Part shown: piece by piece, positions 11,000 to 24,202 of the stretch
How the letters are laid out: the number at the start of each line of letters is the position of its first letter
Position numbering within the stretch: the first letter of the stretch is position 1
From: Phoronis australis
Lineage: Eukaryota > Phoronida > Phoronidae
Direction of reading: 5' to 3'
NCBI GenBank assembly: GCA_002633005.1
Contig: NMRA01000782.1
Location: 70,390-134,389 of the forward strand
DNA: 64,000 nucleotides
Notes under the pieces: generated by a model
What the model saw: the letters and a program-made list of their open reading frames with translations, nothing else
The model's database searches: none
What the model was told of the DNA's origin: nothing
Translations under genes and position numbers: made by a program

Positions 11000-11998
11000 T
11001 CACCTGAAACATTTCATTCTTTTTAATCCTTTCCAAACACGCAGCATCAGCTCTGGTGTAACCTCATGAAACGATATTGCATTATAATAGGAGCATTTGT
11101 TTCTCAACTTAGTTTTGAAAAATCCAAATCCTTCATGGTTCACTAACTGCACGTCCTTGATCTTTGCCGAACACATTCCAGTGATGAAGACATCCTCCAG
11201 GTGAAATAAAGGCATTGCCATGGCAACGTCATATAATTCTGGAATGATATCTGCAGATACAACATATGCAGTGCCTGATATGTACGGAGGGTATGTCTTG
11301 TTGTGATATACTTCATATGATGTGTAGTATTTTGACCAAGTGTTTCGAACTGGTTCGGCATCCGTGAACACAGAGCCCATAATATATCTTTTGGGACGGG
11401 AATCAATTAACAACTTTTCCAAGTTTTTAACATTAATGATCATGTCGTCATCAGTCTTGAGCATAAATTTGGCGTGTGGACAATACACTGACATCCATTT
11501 GAGACCTGAAATGGTCTTCAGCGATAAATTCAAGTAAGAGTCAATAAAGTCTTGCTGGACTATATCCTTAAATATGGCGCTTTCATTGTTTATCTTGTAC
11601 TGCAGTGCCGTTGTATTTGGCCTTCCGAGCAGAAAAACCAGTCTCGCTGTACTGTCTTCTTTCTTTGCCGCCAAAGCCCAGGTGGTGCGAATGGTGTTAC
11701 GGTGCACGAAATGTTTTGGTGCAGAAGTCACCATAATGACAATGAGAATGCCATCCAGAGATGGATTCATACAAGTGTGTCTTTGAACGTGCAAGAACTC
11801 GTATTCGCGTGCTTTCCCATGGGCTGCGTTACCCGTTGGAACAGTTCCATTTGAGGAACGCATTGTCCTGATGATTCTAAGAGTAGAATTCCGAGAGGGT
11901 GGTGTAAAAACATGGCGTGGAGTCTCGGAGAAGAACAACACAACATTAAAGGAAGATAGGGCGACCAGGAAAATGAACAGGCGCAGAGGAACTATCAT
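11000..11998 (-). CDS. Beta-1,3-galactosyltransferase-like protein (GT31)
   Basis: A 332-residue type II Golgi membrane protein of glycosyltransferase family 31, expected to transfer galactose or N-acetylglucosamine in beta-1,3 linkage onto glycoprotein or glycolipid acceptors. Seen: a short cytosolic N-terminus and a hydrophobic signal anchor (about residues 4-23, LRLFIFLVALSSFNVVLFF); a stem with N-glycosylation sequons; RNTIRTTW at about 100-107; the metal-binding DDD at 183-185 (LKTDDDMIIN); YPPYISGTAYVVS at about 236-248; and EDVFITG at 268-274. These are the family motifs in the usual order, and length is typical. The ORF opens 12 codons further upstream, but those codons lie in a polypyrimidine tract ending TTTTTTCAG (acceptor at about 12014). 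I therefore start at the ATG whose first base is 11998, leaving the coding region in one exon with at least one upstream 5' UTR exon. Donor and acceptor specificity cannot be read from sequence. Confidence 0.9.
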   Translation of the reverse strand: MIVPLRLFIFLVALSSFNVVLFFSETPRHVFTPPSRNSTLRIIRTMRSSNGTVPTGNAAHGKAREYEFLHVQRHTCMNPSLDGILIVIMVTSAPKHFVHRNTIRTTWALAAKKEDSTARLVFLLGRPNTTALQYKINNESAIFKDIVQQDFIDSYLNLSLKTISGLKWMSVYCPHAKFMLKTDDDMIINVKNLEKLLIDSRPKRYIMGSVFTDAEPVRNTWSKYYTSYEVYHNKTYPPYISGTAYVVSADIIPELYDVAMAMPLFHLEDVFITGMCSAKIKDVQLVNHEGFGFFKTKLRNKCSYYNAISFHEVTPELMLRVWKGLKRMKCFR

Positions 11999-12005
11999 GG
12001 CATGG

Positions 12006-12025
12006 CATCCGGACCTGAAAAAAGA
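12006..12025 (-). promoter_or_regulatory. Splice acceptor of 5' UTR intron before GT31 ATG
   Basis: On the minus strand a pyrimidine-rich run ending CCATCTTTTTTCAG lies 15 bases upstream of the chosen ATG. It marks this as a downstream exon, so the transcription start lies elsewhere to the right. The upstream exon was not located with confidence; 14416-14444 and 18163-18322 are candidates. Confidence 0.55.
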
Positions 12026-12294
12026 TGGAAACAAAATCTCAGTTCAAAAATTATTAAAGGAAACCTGACAAAAGTTCATGGTTTGCACCCTGGAAACAAA
12101 CAAGTCAATTAAAAGCTTCGTTTCCAAACCCTTACAATATTGTTGCTTGGCTTTTGCCCTAGAATTCGCACAAAAGTGCATGCTCCCAGTCCAATAAGTA
12201 CAACTTCACATATTCACGGGTGCATAGTTGTGTGGCAACACATGCCTGAAGGGGTAATAAAACAGAACCTTGAGTTCAAAACCATCTTACAATA

Positions 12295-12709
12295 GTGCCG
12301 TTTACACTTCAAAATTTGACACGGACCAGCGGTTGACCCAGAACGAATTGTTCCAGTGTGTAACGGGACTGACACGGAGCAAACTGACACCACGGTGACA
12401 AATTTTGCCACCCGTTTGTGAGGTAGAGCAATTTGCACCCGAACATCTTGCTCCGTGTCAATTATATGTCTAAACGCGAAACTGGGGCAAGGCGGAAAGG
12501 ATCATCTCTACTGCGCTTGCCTAGTGACCTGTATACGGGTTCTTTGTCACTGCAACTCTCATCATTTGTAAACCTGCGCATGTGCGATCCAGTTTCTGCA
12601 GCCTGTAATTTCCGTGTTGCCCCGCTTAGGGAGTTGTGTAGTCAAACGGCCGCTTGACATGGATGCTCCATGTCAGTTGCGCCAGGCCAAAAGTTGATGT
12701 CTAAATGGA
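12295..12709. mobile_element. Possible TIR element of about 415 bp
   Basis: The left end AGTGCCGTTTACACTTCAA matches the reverse complement of the right end (AGTTCCATTTAGACATCAA) at about 15 of 19 positions. The interior is more GC-rich than its surroundings and codes for nothing recognisable. No target-site duplication was clear, so this is a weak call for a non-autonomous DNA transposon. Confidence 0.35.
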
Positions 12710-15700
12710 ACTTATCATAGTCTTGGCCTTTGGTACTGCTTACTCATCAGATTTGAAACCATTTCTTGGCATGAGAAGCCATAGATTATTGCTGCTTCAG
12801 GAGTCTATTAAGTTGCTTGTTACATCAGGCTGGTTTCCAACAGAGAGGCAACATGGCTGTTGGAGAAATTCATGGGCATGTGTTGCACAACTATTCTCAG
12901 TCCAAACAAAGGGTAAGAGTGCAATGAAGAAGAATATGCTTGTGGAGAAACTTGATGTTTATATCACCAGAACCTTGTTTATATTGTCTTCAAGTGTCCT
13001 CAATACAAGTTTTACACAAGATACCATGGCTCAAAAACACATGTGGAATAATTTCTAGCTCTCAAGGCTGGTCAGGCAATGGGGCTACCCACCCGTAGAG
13101 AAATGGACACTGTAACAAATTTGGTTAGACAAGTTAATTACCACTGAAATGGGCTTTTTATTGACTACATGAACTGCTGTGGAAGCCCTGGCCACCTGTT
13201 TTACAAGTGACACACTCCATGGAGACTGCAACAACTAATTATTGGAGTCTGAAACCAGCAAATTATCCAGGCTTACAGAAAGTTCCCACGACATACTTTT
13301 AACTTGATACTTCTGTAATCATTGCAATAGTTTTGCCATTTGTCAAGTGAAGTCAAAGAGCTTTTTATGTTTCACTTTGGTGGGGGCAACATGGAAGTAC
13401 TTGAAATCACTAACTGGTAAGAAAAGTCACACTGTATGTTTATTGGCAAACAACTACTTAAGAGCTAAAGATAATTTTCCTAATGGCTTCACGGTAAAAA
13501 TATTTCGATGCAAAGAATTAGTCTCAACGATTCAGGAATCTACTCCTGAAAAGGTAAAAATGAAATTCAACCTTCAATCATTCTTGCCACTAAAAGCATT
13601 AAATTATTTTAAACCTCATAAATTTCTCCATACTTTTAGGACAAGAGCAACCGGTTCCAAGAACACTGACTTAGCTACTAAAACGAATTTTAGATTATTC
13701 AGATAAAACTTATATTTGTCTAAGGTCCACTTCAAGAAAGAGGTCTTAAGTTTTTTACTTAAGTTTTGTCCTAATTTTACTACTATCTTATGGGATGTGG
13801 AAGTTTCAAAGTTTGGAAGTTGAGACAAATCTTGGACTTATGAGCAAAAAAAATTACCAGGTAAGTCAGTTTTTTGGAACGGGCCCAAATTAAAGCTTCC
13901 TTGTTTTAAAGCTTTGGATTAACCATAGATTTGACATTATGTAACTTCCGTTTCAATACCATCAATTTAAATGTCACAGTTACAACAATTCTTCACGATC
14001 TCATATAATATAGCACACATTATGACGGAGTAGTGAAATTTTATTTTTTAAATTTATCAACAATAAAAATTTAAGAAAATTCTAGTTCATTTTAACTTTG
14101 ATTTGTACCGTGTAAATGTCATCAAACAACATTCCATAATTTTTTAATATTTGCAGCCAAACAATCAGCCTTTCAAAACTAGAAAAAACAGCAAAATGGT
14201 AGGATTGAATGGGTGCGTGCATGATTTTGAAGTCTGAATAGCTTTTTCCACCTCCAGCAGTAGAGAGAGCGAAGTCATAACTATACAAAAAAAAAACACT
14301 TAGACTAGAGTATAACTGACGTGGGACAGTACTCTGGCAACACATCCTAAAAGGCTGGATCTAAAGGCCTTACATTGTCAATGACAAAACAAAATTGTGG
14401 AAACCAGACGACTCACCAAGGCCCAGAAGAAGGAGCCAGGCGATTCTGCAACGTCAGAAAAATTATTTTGCAGTAAGGTCCATAAATTATGATTCCTAAG
14501 CTTATTGTCACCTAGAAATCAACCTGGATGAGTGGACGAGTGACATGTCCAGCCATCACCTAATCAGAACCTCCAGGATAATGTTACACTTGACAACTTT
14601 TGAAAATACTGGAGACAACCAAATTACATGGAAGAAATGGGATAGAAGCACGGATGTAAAGTCCAATCAATGCGTTTGCTGGCTCAGGATGCAACCAGGC
14701 ATTTGTGACTCTAGTAGCCAACATAAAGCTGTACACCATAGTTCTTGCCCATTGTCCAGTTGACAATACACTTCTGGTTAGCCTCACAACTCTTACTATC
14801 AAAACTGTCACGCTTTTTGACACAGGTGAAATATATATTTGTGATTCTACACACAACATACACATAACACACTAAACAACAGTCAAACATTAACATTCAA
14901 AAAATAAAAAGGAACGCTTTTGACTGTTGCTACAGACATTTCTAGCATTTTAACACAGACCCTGATGTCCCACTTTAAGCCCGCGTCTGCCTGTTTTAAA
15001 TGTGGTGATCTATTTTTTCACTCTTAAAGAATAGCAACTATGGCACAGAATTATTTGCCTTTCAACCAACAGCCAAAGGTGAAGAAAACCTGTCAAATGA
15101 AATTGGTATTGGCAGTGTGTCATAACACAAAGACCTAACATAAACAAGCAATCAAATAAACCCCTGAGTTGGCACTATGATTGGGTGGGTGTTGGTTTAC
15201 ATTTGGCCATGCTACACCAGAGCCAGCACCAGTCACACCTTGTAAATTGATGGTTCGTGTGGTTAACATGCAATACTATTGTCAGAGCAATGCAAGCACA
15301 CTGCACAAAACACAATAATCCCAAATAGTGATTTTTGACTACAAAAACAATACCAATACTTTTAAATCTTCAAGTGCAAACATGATCAGGAATCTACCCT
15401 TTATTCCCATGGACAGCAAATCAGTGTAAAAAGTAAAACAAAAAGTCTTGGATCTCAAAAATGCATCTGAAATATTTGCATCCAGGATAAATTACATTGA
15501 AAATTCCACAATTTAATCTCCAGGTGTCAAAGTCTCTACTCATCTACACAGATGGGAGTTAATTATAAACCTTAAAGTAGCAATCATCAACTAGCAAACA
15601 GACTGGAACACTATTTCCAGGAATATCTCCACCATTTCCTCTCCATTCCAGCATATCTTCTCAATATTGGCTACATGTAAGTCATCACAGAGCACCTGTT

Positions 15701-18162
15701 GTCATTCATGCCATAATAGCCCCAATGGACCAGGAGAGATGGTTTTTAAAGCCTGCAGAATAGCTTGTAAAACAAGAAGATTTACAGAGATGGTGATATG
15801 ATAGAGCGCCAGTCAATTACTTCAGCATAAGGTGCTGGAGTTCATTTCAATGTTAGGCCATACCAGGCAGTAGTGACAGAGAATGAAAACTCAAAGAATT
15901 TTCCATAAATTACACCACTTCTATGTCGTATTGGGGAAATTGGCAACTGGAATTACTTTAACCAAGTTAGAAATAATTACATCAATGTGAAGACTTGTAC
16001 TATTTTGGATAATTCTGCTGTAGTCAGTTGCAGGAAACAAATAACTGTGGTTTAGAACTTGTCATGTATCATCAAGAAAAAACTTGACCCTTTCAAATGG
16101 TTCCTGCATGCTGGTCACCTTGATTCAAAATTTCCTGAAGCATCTGATGTCCAACACAGCCCAGACATTTTGTACTTTTGGCGGTTGATTTCCTGAGAAC
16201 TACTGGACAAACCTTGTCATGGAATGGGACCAGAGAAATTCGGAGTGGGACTTTAAACCTTCATCTATCAATCCAAGTACAGTCTGCTGCAAATTCATGA
16301 TAGGATAATTAAATTATCAGCCAATCATAGAATTTTACAACTGTCTGGCAAGGAACCACATAGTTTTGAGAAGAGGGACATAGAACACATTACTACCACA
16401 CACGGTAATATTAGAAGTTCACTATCCCCAATGAAAACACAGGTAAGCATGTCAGAAACTTGAAAAGCATTCATTGCAGGCACAACTCCTTCGCAGCTAA
16501 TCATTTATTTCATTTCAGCCAGTAATTGAGAGTATTAAGGTTGTAAGTGAAATTAGTTAGCAATGTTCTTTTCTGTACAGTGACGGACTACAAACTTTTA
16601 TAGAATACGTAGAAAACGCCTTTTAAAGGGTCAAAATCGGTTTCAGGGCAAAAAATGTTTATTTTAAGATTATTGTCATCCATGATTGTCTCCTTGAAAT
16701 TATCTTTGACCAGAGCTTTAAAAAAACAAAATCCAATTTTTTGTGATTTTATCAGAAATTGACAAATGCTCGACATTGGCTTCCAGCCATTCAGTAGAAT
16801 AAATTGAAATGAAAGCTGATAACCTTGTGGGTTAGAATATGTCTTGGGGATGGTCTCAGATGTCATTTGATTTTTTTTAACTTTATTATTTTTCTAGGTC
16901 ATAGAAACATTAAAACTCAGAGTCCCAAAGACCAAGTATACTAGAAAGCACGAGTTTTTGTACTTTCGTTACAAGCAAACCTGCAGCCCATAGAGTTCTC
17001 TATCTCAACTTTCAATAATGAATTGGACGTCAGACTTTTACTGGAGGTATCTGTAACATTCCTTTAATGTGAATCACATAGGTAGGGGCTTTCTAAAAAA
17101 ATTCACCATTAAAATGTGAAACCCAAACAGCAGCATCTTTGATTCATTGCCAGGAGAATAGTACATCCAAACCTGAATAGCTATGAATAAGTGTTTTCAC
17201 TCAAAATGACTATCTCGCTAAAATCTCAAAACTTTAGGACACACATGGCGGACATTAGTAATTTCTTTATTTTTTCTTTTTTTTAATAGCCAATAAGTGG
17301 TGTACAATGAGTGTTTCATCATGTTGACGGTAGTTCAGACAACCTTTTGAGAAATTGTGGGAACTAACAACAATGTTAGGGATCGTTAGCAATCATCGCC
17401 AATCAAATGAGCGTACAAATTGTTAGCTTTTTGGGGAGGGGGGGAGAGCTTGCTGCAAGCATGCACTATTGACATCATAAAAACATCAACATCAAATAAC
17501 AGAAATCAATATTTTGGTTACTTTTTCACATCGTAAATACATGACTAACAACCTATACTTGAAATATCACACTCCACAAGGCAAAAACAAAATTAGCCCA
17601 AAGAGATACATATAAATAATGGTTCCTTTCTACATCATGCAAATGTAAAAAGCAACATTGGCATTTAACTTTAAATCACACCGTTTGTAAGTTTAACACA
17701 TATAAAAACGTAGACCTTACAAAAATATCGCAATTTTAGTACCCTTGATCTGAGAGAGGGAAGGAAACTATGGCTTGCTTGAGCTCACAGAAATGGAATT
17801 AATCGTGACCTTTTGGAAGCCTTTGAAAAATTGGAAATATCAGTTTTGGATGTTATTACTGTCCAAAATTGTTGAGAGATGGTTTGTGAAACATGCCTTA
17901 CCGCACTCACAGGGCTGGGGTACCCTTCACTATACACTCAGAGTAAGTTCTGAGTGAAGATTCACCTCAACAATTGCCAAACTTAATGACTTCACTGAAG
18001 AGCTAGATGCCTGGGAGAGAAAACCTGACACAATACTGCTTCTATCTTAACCCTGTGGTGCATAATCAAAACCAGCAAGAGATGTGGAAATCAGATCCCC
18101 ATTCTATGCTGGGTGCTGAATAAAAAACACAGAGGCAAAATTATTTCTCCGCATGTACTCAC
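12710..18162. other. Non-coding stretch upstream of GT31 exon
   Basis: Several ORFs of 60-120 codons occur (for example 12705-13058 and 13347-13706 on +, 16588-16866 on -), but none resembles a known family or has matching splice sites. Apart from the 29-bp micro-exon candidate at 14416-14444, nothing specific was found. If the GT31 5' UTR intron is long, this could be that intron. Confidence 0.45.
14416..14444 (-). other. Candidate 29-bp micro-exon
   Basis: On the minus strand TTTTTCTGACGTTGCAG precedes, and GTGAGTCG follows, a 29-base segment. Both splice sites are close to consensus. It could be a 5' UTR exon of the GT31 gene. There is no protein evidence, and chance pairs of good sites occur in 64 kb. 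Confidence 0.25.
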
Positions 18163-18322
18163 AGCTTGAAATGCTTCAACTAAAAAGCACAAACAAGCCA
18201 AAGACTGTCTATAGATAAGAGCCAGGGCATCACAAATGCCGCTGGTTCTAGCACAGATGGAAAATGAGAAATCTATTCCACAGACAATATCACTGGCTTC
18301 AGGATGGTCTTCAGATCCCAGT
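18163..18322 (-). CDS. Candidate internal exon, protein not recognised
   Basis: A 160-bp segment on the minus strand flanked by a strong acceptor (GCTTTCTGTCCTCTCAACAG) and a strong donor (GTGAGTAC). One frame is fully open for 53 codons, beginning LGSEDHPEASDIVCG and ending LVEAFQA; another frame I checked has a stop. Entry phase (one leading base) and exit phase (0) do not match the GT31 coding frame. It is either an exon of an unrecognised gene or an untranslated exon. I do not know the function. Confidence 0.35.
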
Positions 18323-21300
18323 CTGTTGAGAGGACAGAAAGCAACATGTAAGACTAGATGGACATTAACTCTCAAATAAAGACAAAATAAAATAAAATAA
18401 AAATTAGTAAGACAGCAACCACTGTAAAAAGCATAACATCTCTAGTTCATTCAGCTTTCATAGGTGTCAGTGTGGAGCCAAATATGTATCCTCTCAGTCT
18501 CTCACTCCTGGAAAGAGACTTTAGATTACGCTTAAGTTTCCTGAAAATCCAACAGAAATAATTGCCAAAATAGTCAGTTTTTCCTTTTTCAATAGCTAAC
18601 TGCATTGCCAACAACGCTCAAAATTTCACCAGGTGTTTTTATGATAGATGTACAATGTAAATTGTGCAAATAATCAAATAACCTATTCTGACTGTTAATT
18701 CTTATCGAAAATGTTTCATAAAATAAAATTTCAAAATTACGCCATATTGTGCTGTAAATTGAAGAATCTTTACTATACTACAGTAATTACGCACTTTTTT
18801 CACACAGTGCCAAAAAATAAATTTTTGAAAGACGCAATGCTAAGAGTTGTTTATGTCATCTACACAGTACACTTACAGCCAATATTGGATTCAAATTTTC
18901 ATTATCTTTATTTTTGTGGGGGACATTTGACAAAATAAGAGTTTCCCCGTGCCTGTTGTATTGTGTGCTACTTACCATATCCGTAGTAATTAACCTGCCT
19001 TCTCAAATTCAACACAACGAGACAGCCAAGATTTTGTACTAGGCGAAAGCTTTTCATAGGTGTGAATAATTCTTACCCTACAGTGCTCAAATGGTGTTAA
19101 TATAACAACACATTTAAAAACCATTCCACACCCTGGGAACACTGGTAAAATTAATGGAAACCTACACACCACCAGTTTCTCACTGCAATTATGGATTTTA
19201 CAATTAGAAATTGATAATGTTTAAAAACGAAGTAACTAGTAAACAGATCCCATCTGTTTTGCTTTTCCCACACTACATCTACAAGAATATAAACTGATTA
19301 CAAAAAGAACAAATTAAATTACCTGTGTCTTTTTTCTGATTACTACCTTGCTCATTGTGTCAATTCAGCAGATTTAAAAGCAAAGCTTCGAGTCACCGAA
19401 ACTTCACCAAAGTTATTGGTAAAGGACGCGTCAACGATATACAATCAAGCCAGATTTGCAAAATTTGTTCTCTATTATTACTGCGTAGCCAACCTGTTCT
19501 CTGTTAGATGCACTTAAATAAATAAATGATGAAGAACGACACTGACCATTTTCATAAAGACCCACAAATGGCAGGAGAACAATTTTTGGTTAGCCTCAAA
19601 CCCACTATCCAATATTCGTTTGAGAGTACAAATGAACTGTGCTGTCTGTAGTCTGAAAGGTAAGTGATGTTTGGGAAAGCTTCAATAAATGGAAGTTCTG
19701 CTAATGAGAAAGCCACCTAAGCCACTACTTTGTTTTGATTACAGTCACAAATAGCTCCCACATAAATAATCAACATCTTCAATATATCCTGATGTTCACC
19801 CCTGCATGAAGAGTTACATAATAGTACATAACACTGATTACAGACACATGGCCACCTGCACAACCAGACCCAAAACATAAGTGCTTGGTTTATCCAGTTA
19901 ACTCTGGTTATATCAAGTCAAATGGAAAAAAAATCTAGTTTTCACAGAATAAATATAACCATTTTTTCACAGAATTTTTAAATGTTTTTCCATCTAAATT
20001 ATCAAGCTCATTCAATGTAATGAAAATTGAAAGAGAAATGTTTCAAAACATTTTTTCAAAAATGTCAATACTAAAATTCAAATCGTCAAAGTGGAATTGT
20101 ACCCCATCAGCTGAACTTTACACCATGATCTAAAGAGTATGTATAAGTCTGACACCTTGCTGTGGGAATTCATGAACTATAATTCCCTTCTATTACAGCA
20201 GGTCCTGAAGCCAATAATTGAGTTTACTGTGTCAACACTACCTCTGTTTCTGATACATGACCATAAAGGTGGGGGGGAGAAACAAACAGGGGGAACACCA
20301 TTAAATAAACTCATTACCTTTAACTGGCATCAGTGATCCTGTCAAGTCAAAAACTATGAATACTCAGAGAGAAAGGAGCCCGAAACCACACAAACAAGGT
20401 ACCAAAAAGTTGTATACTTACTGTCAAACCAGGTGACAAGATTCAGCAAAAACATCACCATTCTCAAAGGAAGTCTTCACAGGATATGATCAAGACACTA
20501 ATGAGTGCTGACATGTGCTGATAACTACAGGGGAAGGATTAAGTGTCTTAACACTTCCTTTGACAAATAGCTGATCAAGACATCTACACAGAAGCCAATT
20601 GGTAACTATTACATAATATAATGTCACATCTGTTTGGGCAGAAGTAACATGTTAATTAAAATATGTCTGTGCTAGCTGTTGGGAATGGTCTAGAAATGAA
20701 ACAAGTTTCTACCTTAATTCAAAATTATGTTTAGACATTTAAGTTATTGAGTTGAAAAAGGGGAAAGGCTTTAGAGGCCTCTATTGCACAAGTGTTGGCA
20801 TCTAAGACTGTACTCCCTCGGTTGGTATTAAGGGGGTATTTAACTGAGCTTTCAGGCAAAGTAAGAAGTTTTGACAATAAGCCACTTCCTATGAACTAGT
20901 CACAAATTTTTCCTCATTCGTTATGCCGCCTGGACTTAAAATGAACGACTGATCCTCATTTCATCAAACTCATAAAATTTCAGGTCACAGCTTGATCTGT
21001 TTTATGAGCTTGCTGAAGAAATAACCATAATTCATTCCTACGCCCAGATATCATTTCCAGTAAAGAACAATTTGATACATTTACCACTTGGAATGTTTAG
21101 TTTCAGATTGATAAATTTGTGAATAGGGGAACTTGTCTTGGTAACGTGACAAGGAATGAGACAGTCCATATTTCCTGTTGGTATGCTGGTCAGTTTGACA
21201 GCAACATAAACAGAGCCACCATTGACTCCGAGATAAGTCTCGTAAAGTTTATGTAATCTGGATTTAACACTGGCTACTGCCCAAGTGCTCAGGCTTGTCA

Positions 21301-24094
21301 CGACCCGTGTAACAAAGGGTTTCCATGAGTCAGCACATGGCAATTACTGGCCGCAGCACTTTTTGAATTATACACATTATCAATATTTGCTTCATAATTC
21401 CTCAGGGTGGACGCAGATCAATGTAATTTTCATCAGGTGTAGCCGCAGTAGATCCCACTTGGCATTCGTTTGACCAGATGACATGTCTTAGTTTGTACTA
21501 TAGGCGACTGCTTCCTCAGTCTTCATTACCCTAACTGAATTAATCATTTTCCTCCAAAGCCATCGAAGTATCAGAAACTATATGTATGATGGCGACATTT
21601 CCGGCAGCAGTAATACCTGAACGTTATGAAGCGCAAATGTGGGGTACAGTAGGCAACACGTAGCCCTCGGGAAGAGTATAGTGGCTATACTGGATAATGG
21701 GTCTGCGTGCAGTGAACTACAGTATACATGCAGAGAGAGGACTAAAACTTGAATTCCCCGTACGTAACCCCTAAGATAGATGAATAAACTATTCGTCTAC
21801 AAACCTGCAGCAGCTGGCAGTTAAATATAAAGTGGACAAACTCAAACGATCTTCGTCTGCTTGCAACATTCGGGCAATAAAAAGATCATGTCACGTGCTC
21901 GCGGCACTCCACTGAGGGCGCGGTCCCCAAGCCCCATTTACCATCTGTTCAAAACACTGTAACTTGGCGTTCAAAGTGCCGCGAACTCGCTGGTCTACAC
22001 ACGATTACGAGACGGGTAATATGCTGTACCATTCGAGAGCAAGGAAACCCTGCTATAAATAGTGGCCCGTTGATGGATGGATGGTCAGGTTTTAATTTAC
22101 AATGCATGAGAAAACTAGCTTTCTGGCAATGTAATGTTTGAGATTAAGTCAACAATAGCAAGTCGTTCCTAATATTGGCCTCAGTGCAAATCGGAGCTGA
22201 ATTTCGAACCAAAACTGCGGGCAAACTGCACATGATTCAATTCATATTGGAAAACCTGGAAATGTGGCAACCAACGCTTTCGCGCCCATGGGGACGCCGC
22301 TGGTGCAGTAAACCTGCTCCACCACAGAAATTGTGGATCTGCAACTTATGTAGAAGTGAAATCTCGATTGAAATTTTCACCAGGTTAATAAAAAAACTAA
22401 TTGTGTGATCCAACACGAGTAATTGGAGCATTCAGTTATTGTTGGAAAATAGTGACATGCAAAAACGACACGGTTTGCCGAGTCGTGTGAAAAAACAGGT
22501 CGTGAAAAATAAAAACTCTTTATCCTGGAAAACCCTGGGTCAACAAAATCCCGCAATACGTGATTGTGAGAACCCTGAATACTATTAAGCGTTTTATGAT
22601 TTATAGAAATATATACATACATGAAATTGTTGCATATGAGTTGTTTTGATTGAAAAGGCCTAAGTTTCTATGATCATTTAGAGGGTCCCACACTTTGAAA
22701 AAATAGTTTTCGCCTCAGAATAACTGGCATCAAGCTGGCCACAGGGTCTCAAAATCCGGGATCTCTATTATCCTTTTCCTGTCAGCTGAATTCAAGTTTC
22801 AGATAATCACTAAATCAGATCGACCGACAAAATAGTCAATTGTTACATGTGCTGAGACGGCAGTCGTCAAGGATAACGGAAACATTAGTTAATTGCTTGA
22901 CTCAATTTTGTTCATCAAATCAACGAAAGAATAAACTCGGAGGAAATTTCGCTGGATTCGTGACTAACTGATCATTTGGAAACGTCATAGTAGGCGACTC
23001 ATATCGCCGAGAGACCTAGTCCGTGCGGTTTTTTCGTTGACTTCGAACATCAGTTGTTTGTCATTAGTATGACCTAATGAAGACGCAGTCGAGAACGGGA
23101 ATATGTATGGGATCATCTTCTTTTTCTAATCAAGCCCATACACCGTTCATTGACACCTTTTGAGCAGGCTGAAATCGTCCTCTATACCCATTTGCAGTCG
23201 ATGTATAAGCGCTCAATGAATTCCACGTGCCAAACTTATTTATTTTGCTCGTTCAATTACCTCACCGCGCTCAGTCAATCGGAGAAATTAAGCTGTCCAA
23301 ACCCTACGTCACACCATTCGTGTGTGCGTTGGTTTGGGTTCATGTTGTAAGAGAATCGGTGCTTGTGATGGCGAATGTATGTGCAGTGGGGGAAGGGGCC
23401 AAGGGGGCCATGCCCCCTGAAATTTCCCCAGATTCCATTTGGCAGTTCGGGGGTGCGAATGTCTGACGGGAAAAATGCTGGCTAACACTCTGCCCTGCCC
23501 CCCCCCCCCCGAACTCCAAATGCTGGATCCGCGTCTGATGCGGTACTTAATGTCCACCAGATCTCATTCAACACATTACAGGAAACATATGCTTAATTAG
23601 TGACGCGCGACGGATAAATTAAGAATCATTGATGTTAGTTCTAAACGATTAGATACAAAAGAAATTACCAGTTCGTGCGTATTGGATGAACGGCCACTAA
23701 CCGCGGGGCCTATTCCGAGCGCTAAAGAATTTAGGGTTTCGCTCAGTATGGAGGGCGCGTGTCTTAGAATTCATGAAGTTTTTCACCGTTAATTGATAAT
23801 TTCTTGTGATCGTTCTACAAGTTCTTAAGAGTTGTTAGCTGTTATTTCCTATGACAATTTGAATTATGAAGTTTAGGGCATGTACTTGAATAAATGTAAA
23901 CATCTCATATTTAGCCTGTTAAAGAAAGTCCTCACATTGCGACTACTAGTTTCTGTTTTAATACTAACGGTTTTCAGCACTTAGCAGTATAGTATACAAC
24001 CATCTTATACGCTGCTACGCATGACTCTTGCTACAGAGCTCACACAGAATAATTTTGCCCAGTTCAGCTGAATACTTTGCGATGCTCTAGCGAC
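18323..24094. other. Non-coding stretch, no gene recognised
   Basis: Mostly AT-rich. A locally more GC- and CpG-containing patch at about 21890-22080, with CTATAAATAG near 22053, could be promoter sequence. An ORF at 21038-21343 (-) reads like protein but has no family match and no clear splice sites. The window's GC-rich dispersed repeat occurs at 23385-23535. Confidence 0.4.
23385..23535. repeat. GC-rich dispersed repeat, copy 1
   Basis: Shares with 29508-29665 the ordered blocks CCAAGGGGGCCATGCCCCC, CAGATTCCATT, CAGTTCGGGGGTGCGAATGT, CTGGCTAA, ACTCTGCCCTG and CTGGATC. Same orientation in both places. ORFs overlapping it are repeat sequence, not genes. Confidence 0.8.
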
Positions 24095-24202
24095 ATGTCA
24101 TTGGGAAATCGACGAAAGCTCAGAATCCTATTGGCTGAGATCGGAAAAGAGAGACGAAATGACCCGGATGATCTCATTAGGCAAAGGCATAAGGCAATAA
24201 AG
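24095..24202 (+). CDS. Candidate first coding exon, small basic protein
   Basis: An ATG opens 36 codons beginning MSLGNRRKLRILLAEIGKER, rich in Arg and Lys, and ends at a plausible donor (AAAG then GTAATGAC) in phase 0. The exon candidate at 26329-26481 on the same strand starts in phase 0 after a strong acceptor, so the two could join into an 86-residue protein. No family is recognised. It could equally be part of a non-coding transcript. Confidence 0.3.

Noticed and set aside
13347-13706. 119-codon ORF on the plus strand
   Set aside because: No family resemblance, AT-driven composition, no splice or start context; likely chance.
16588-16866. 92-codon ORF on the minus strand
   Set aside because: Readable composition but no recognised motif or splice signals.
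21038-21343. 101-codon ORF on the minus strand (ends KLFFTGNDIWA)
   Set aside because: Looks moderately protein-like, but no family, no clear splice sites and no partner exon.
23309-23557. 82-codon Gly/Pro-rich ORF on the minus strand
   Set aside because: Falls in the GC-rich dispersed repeat also present at 29508-29665.
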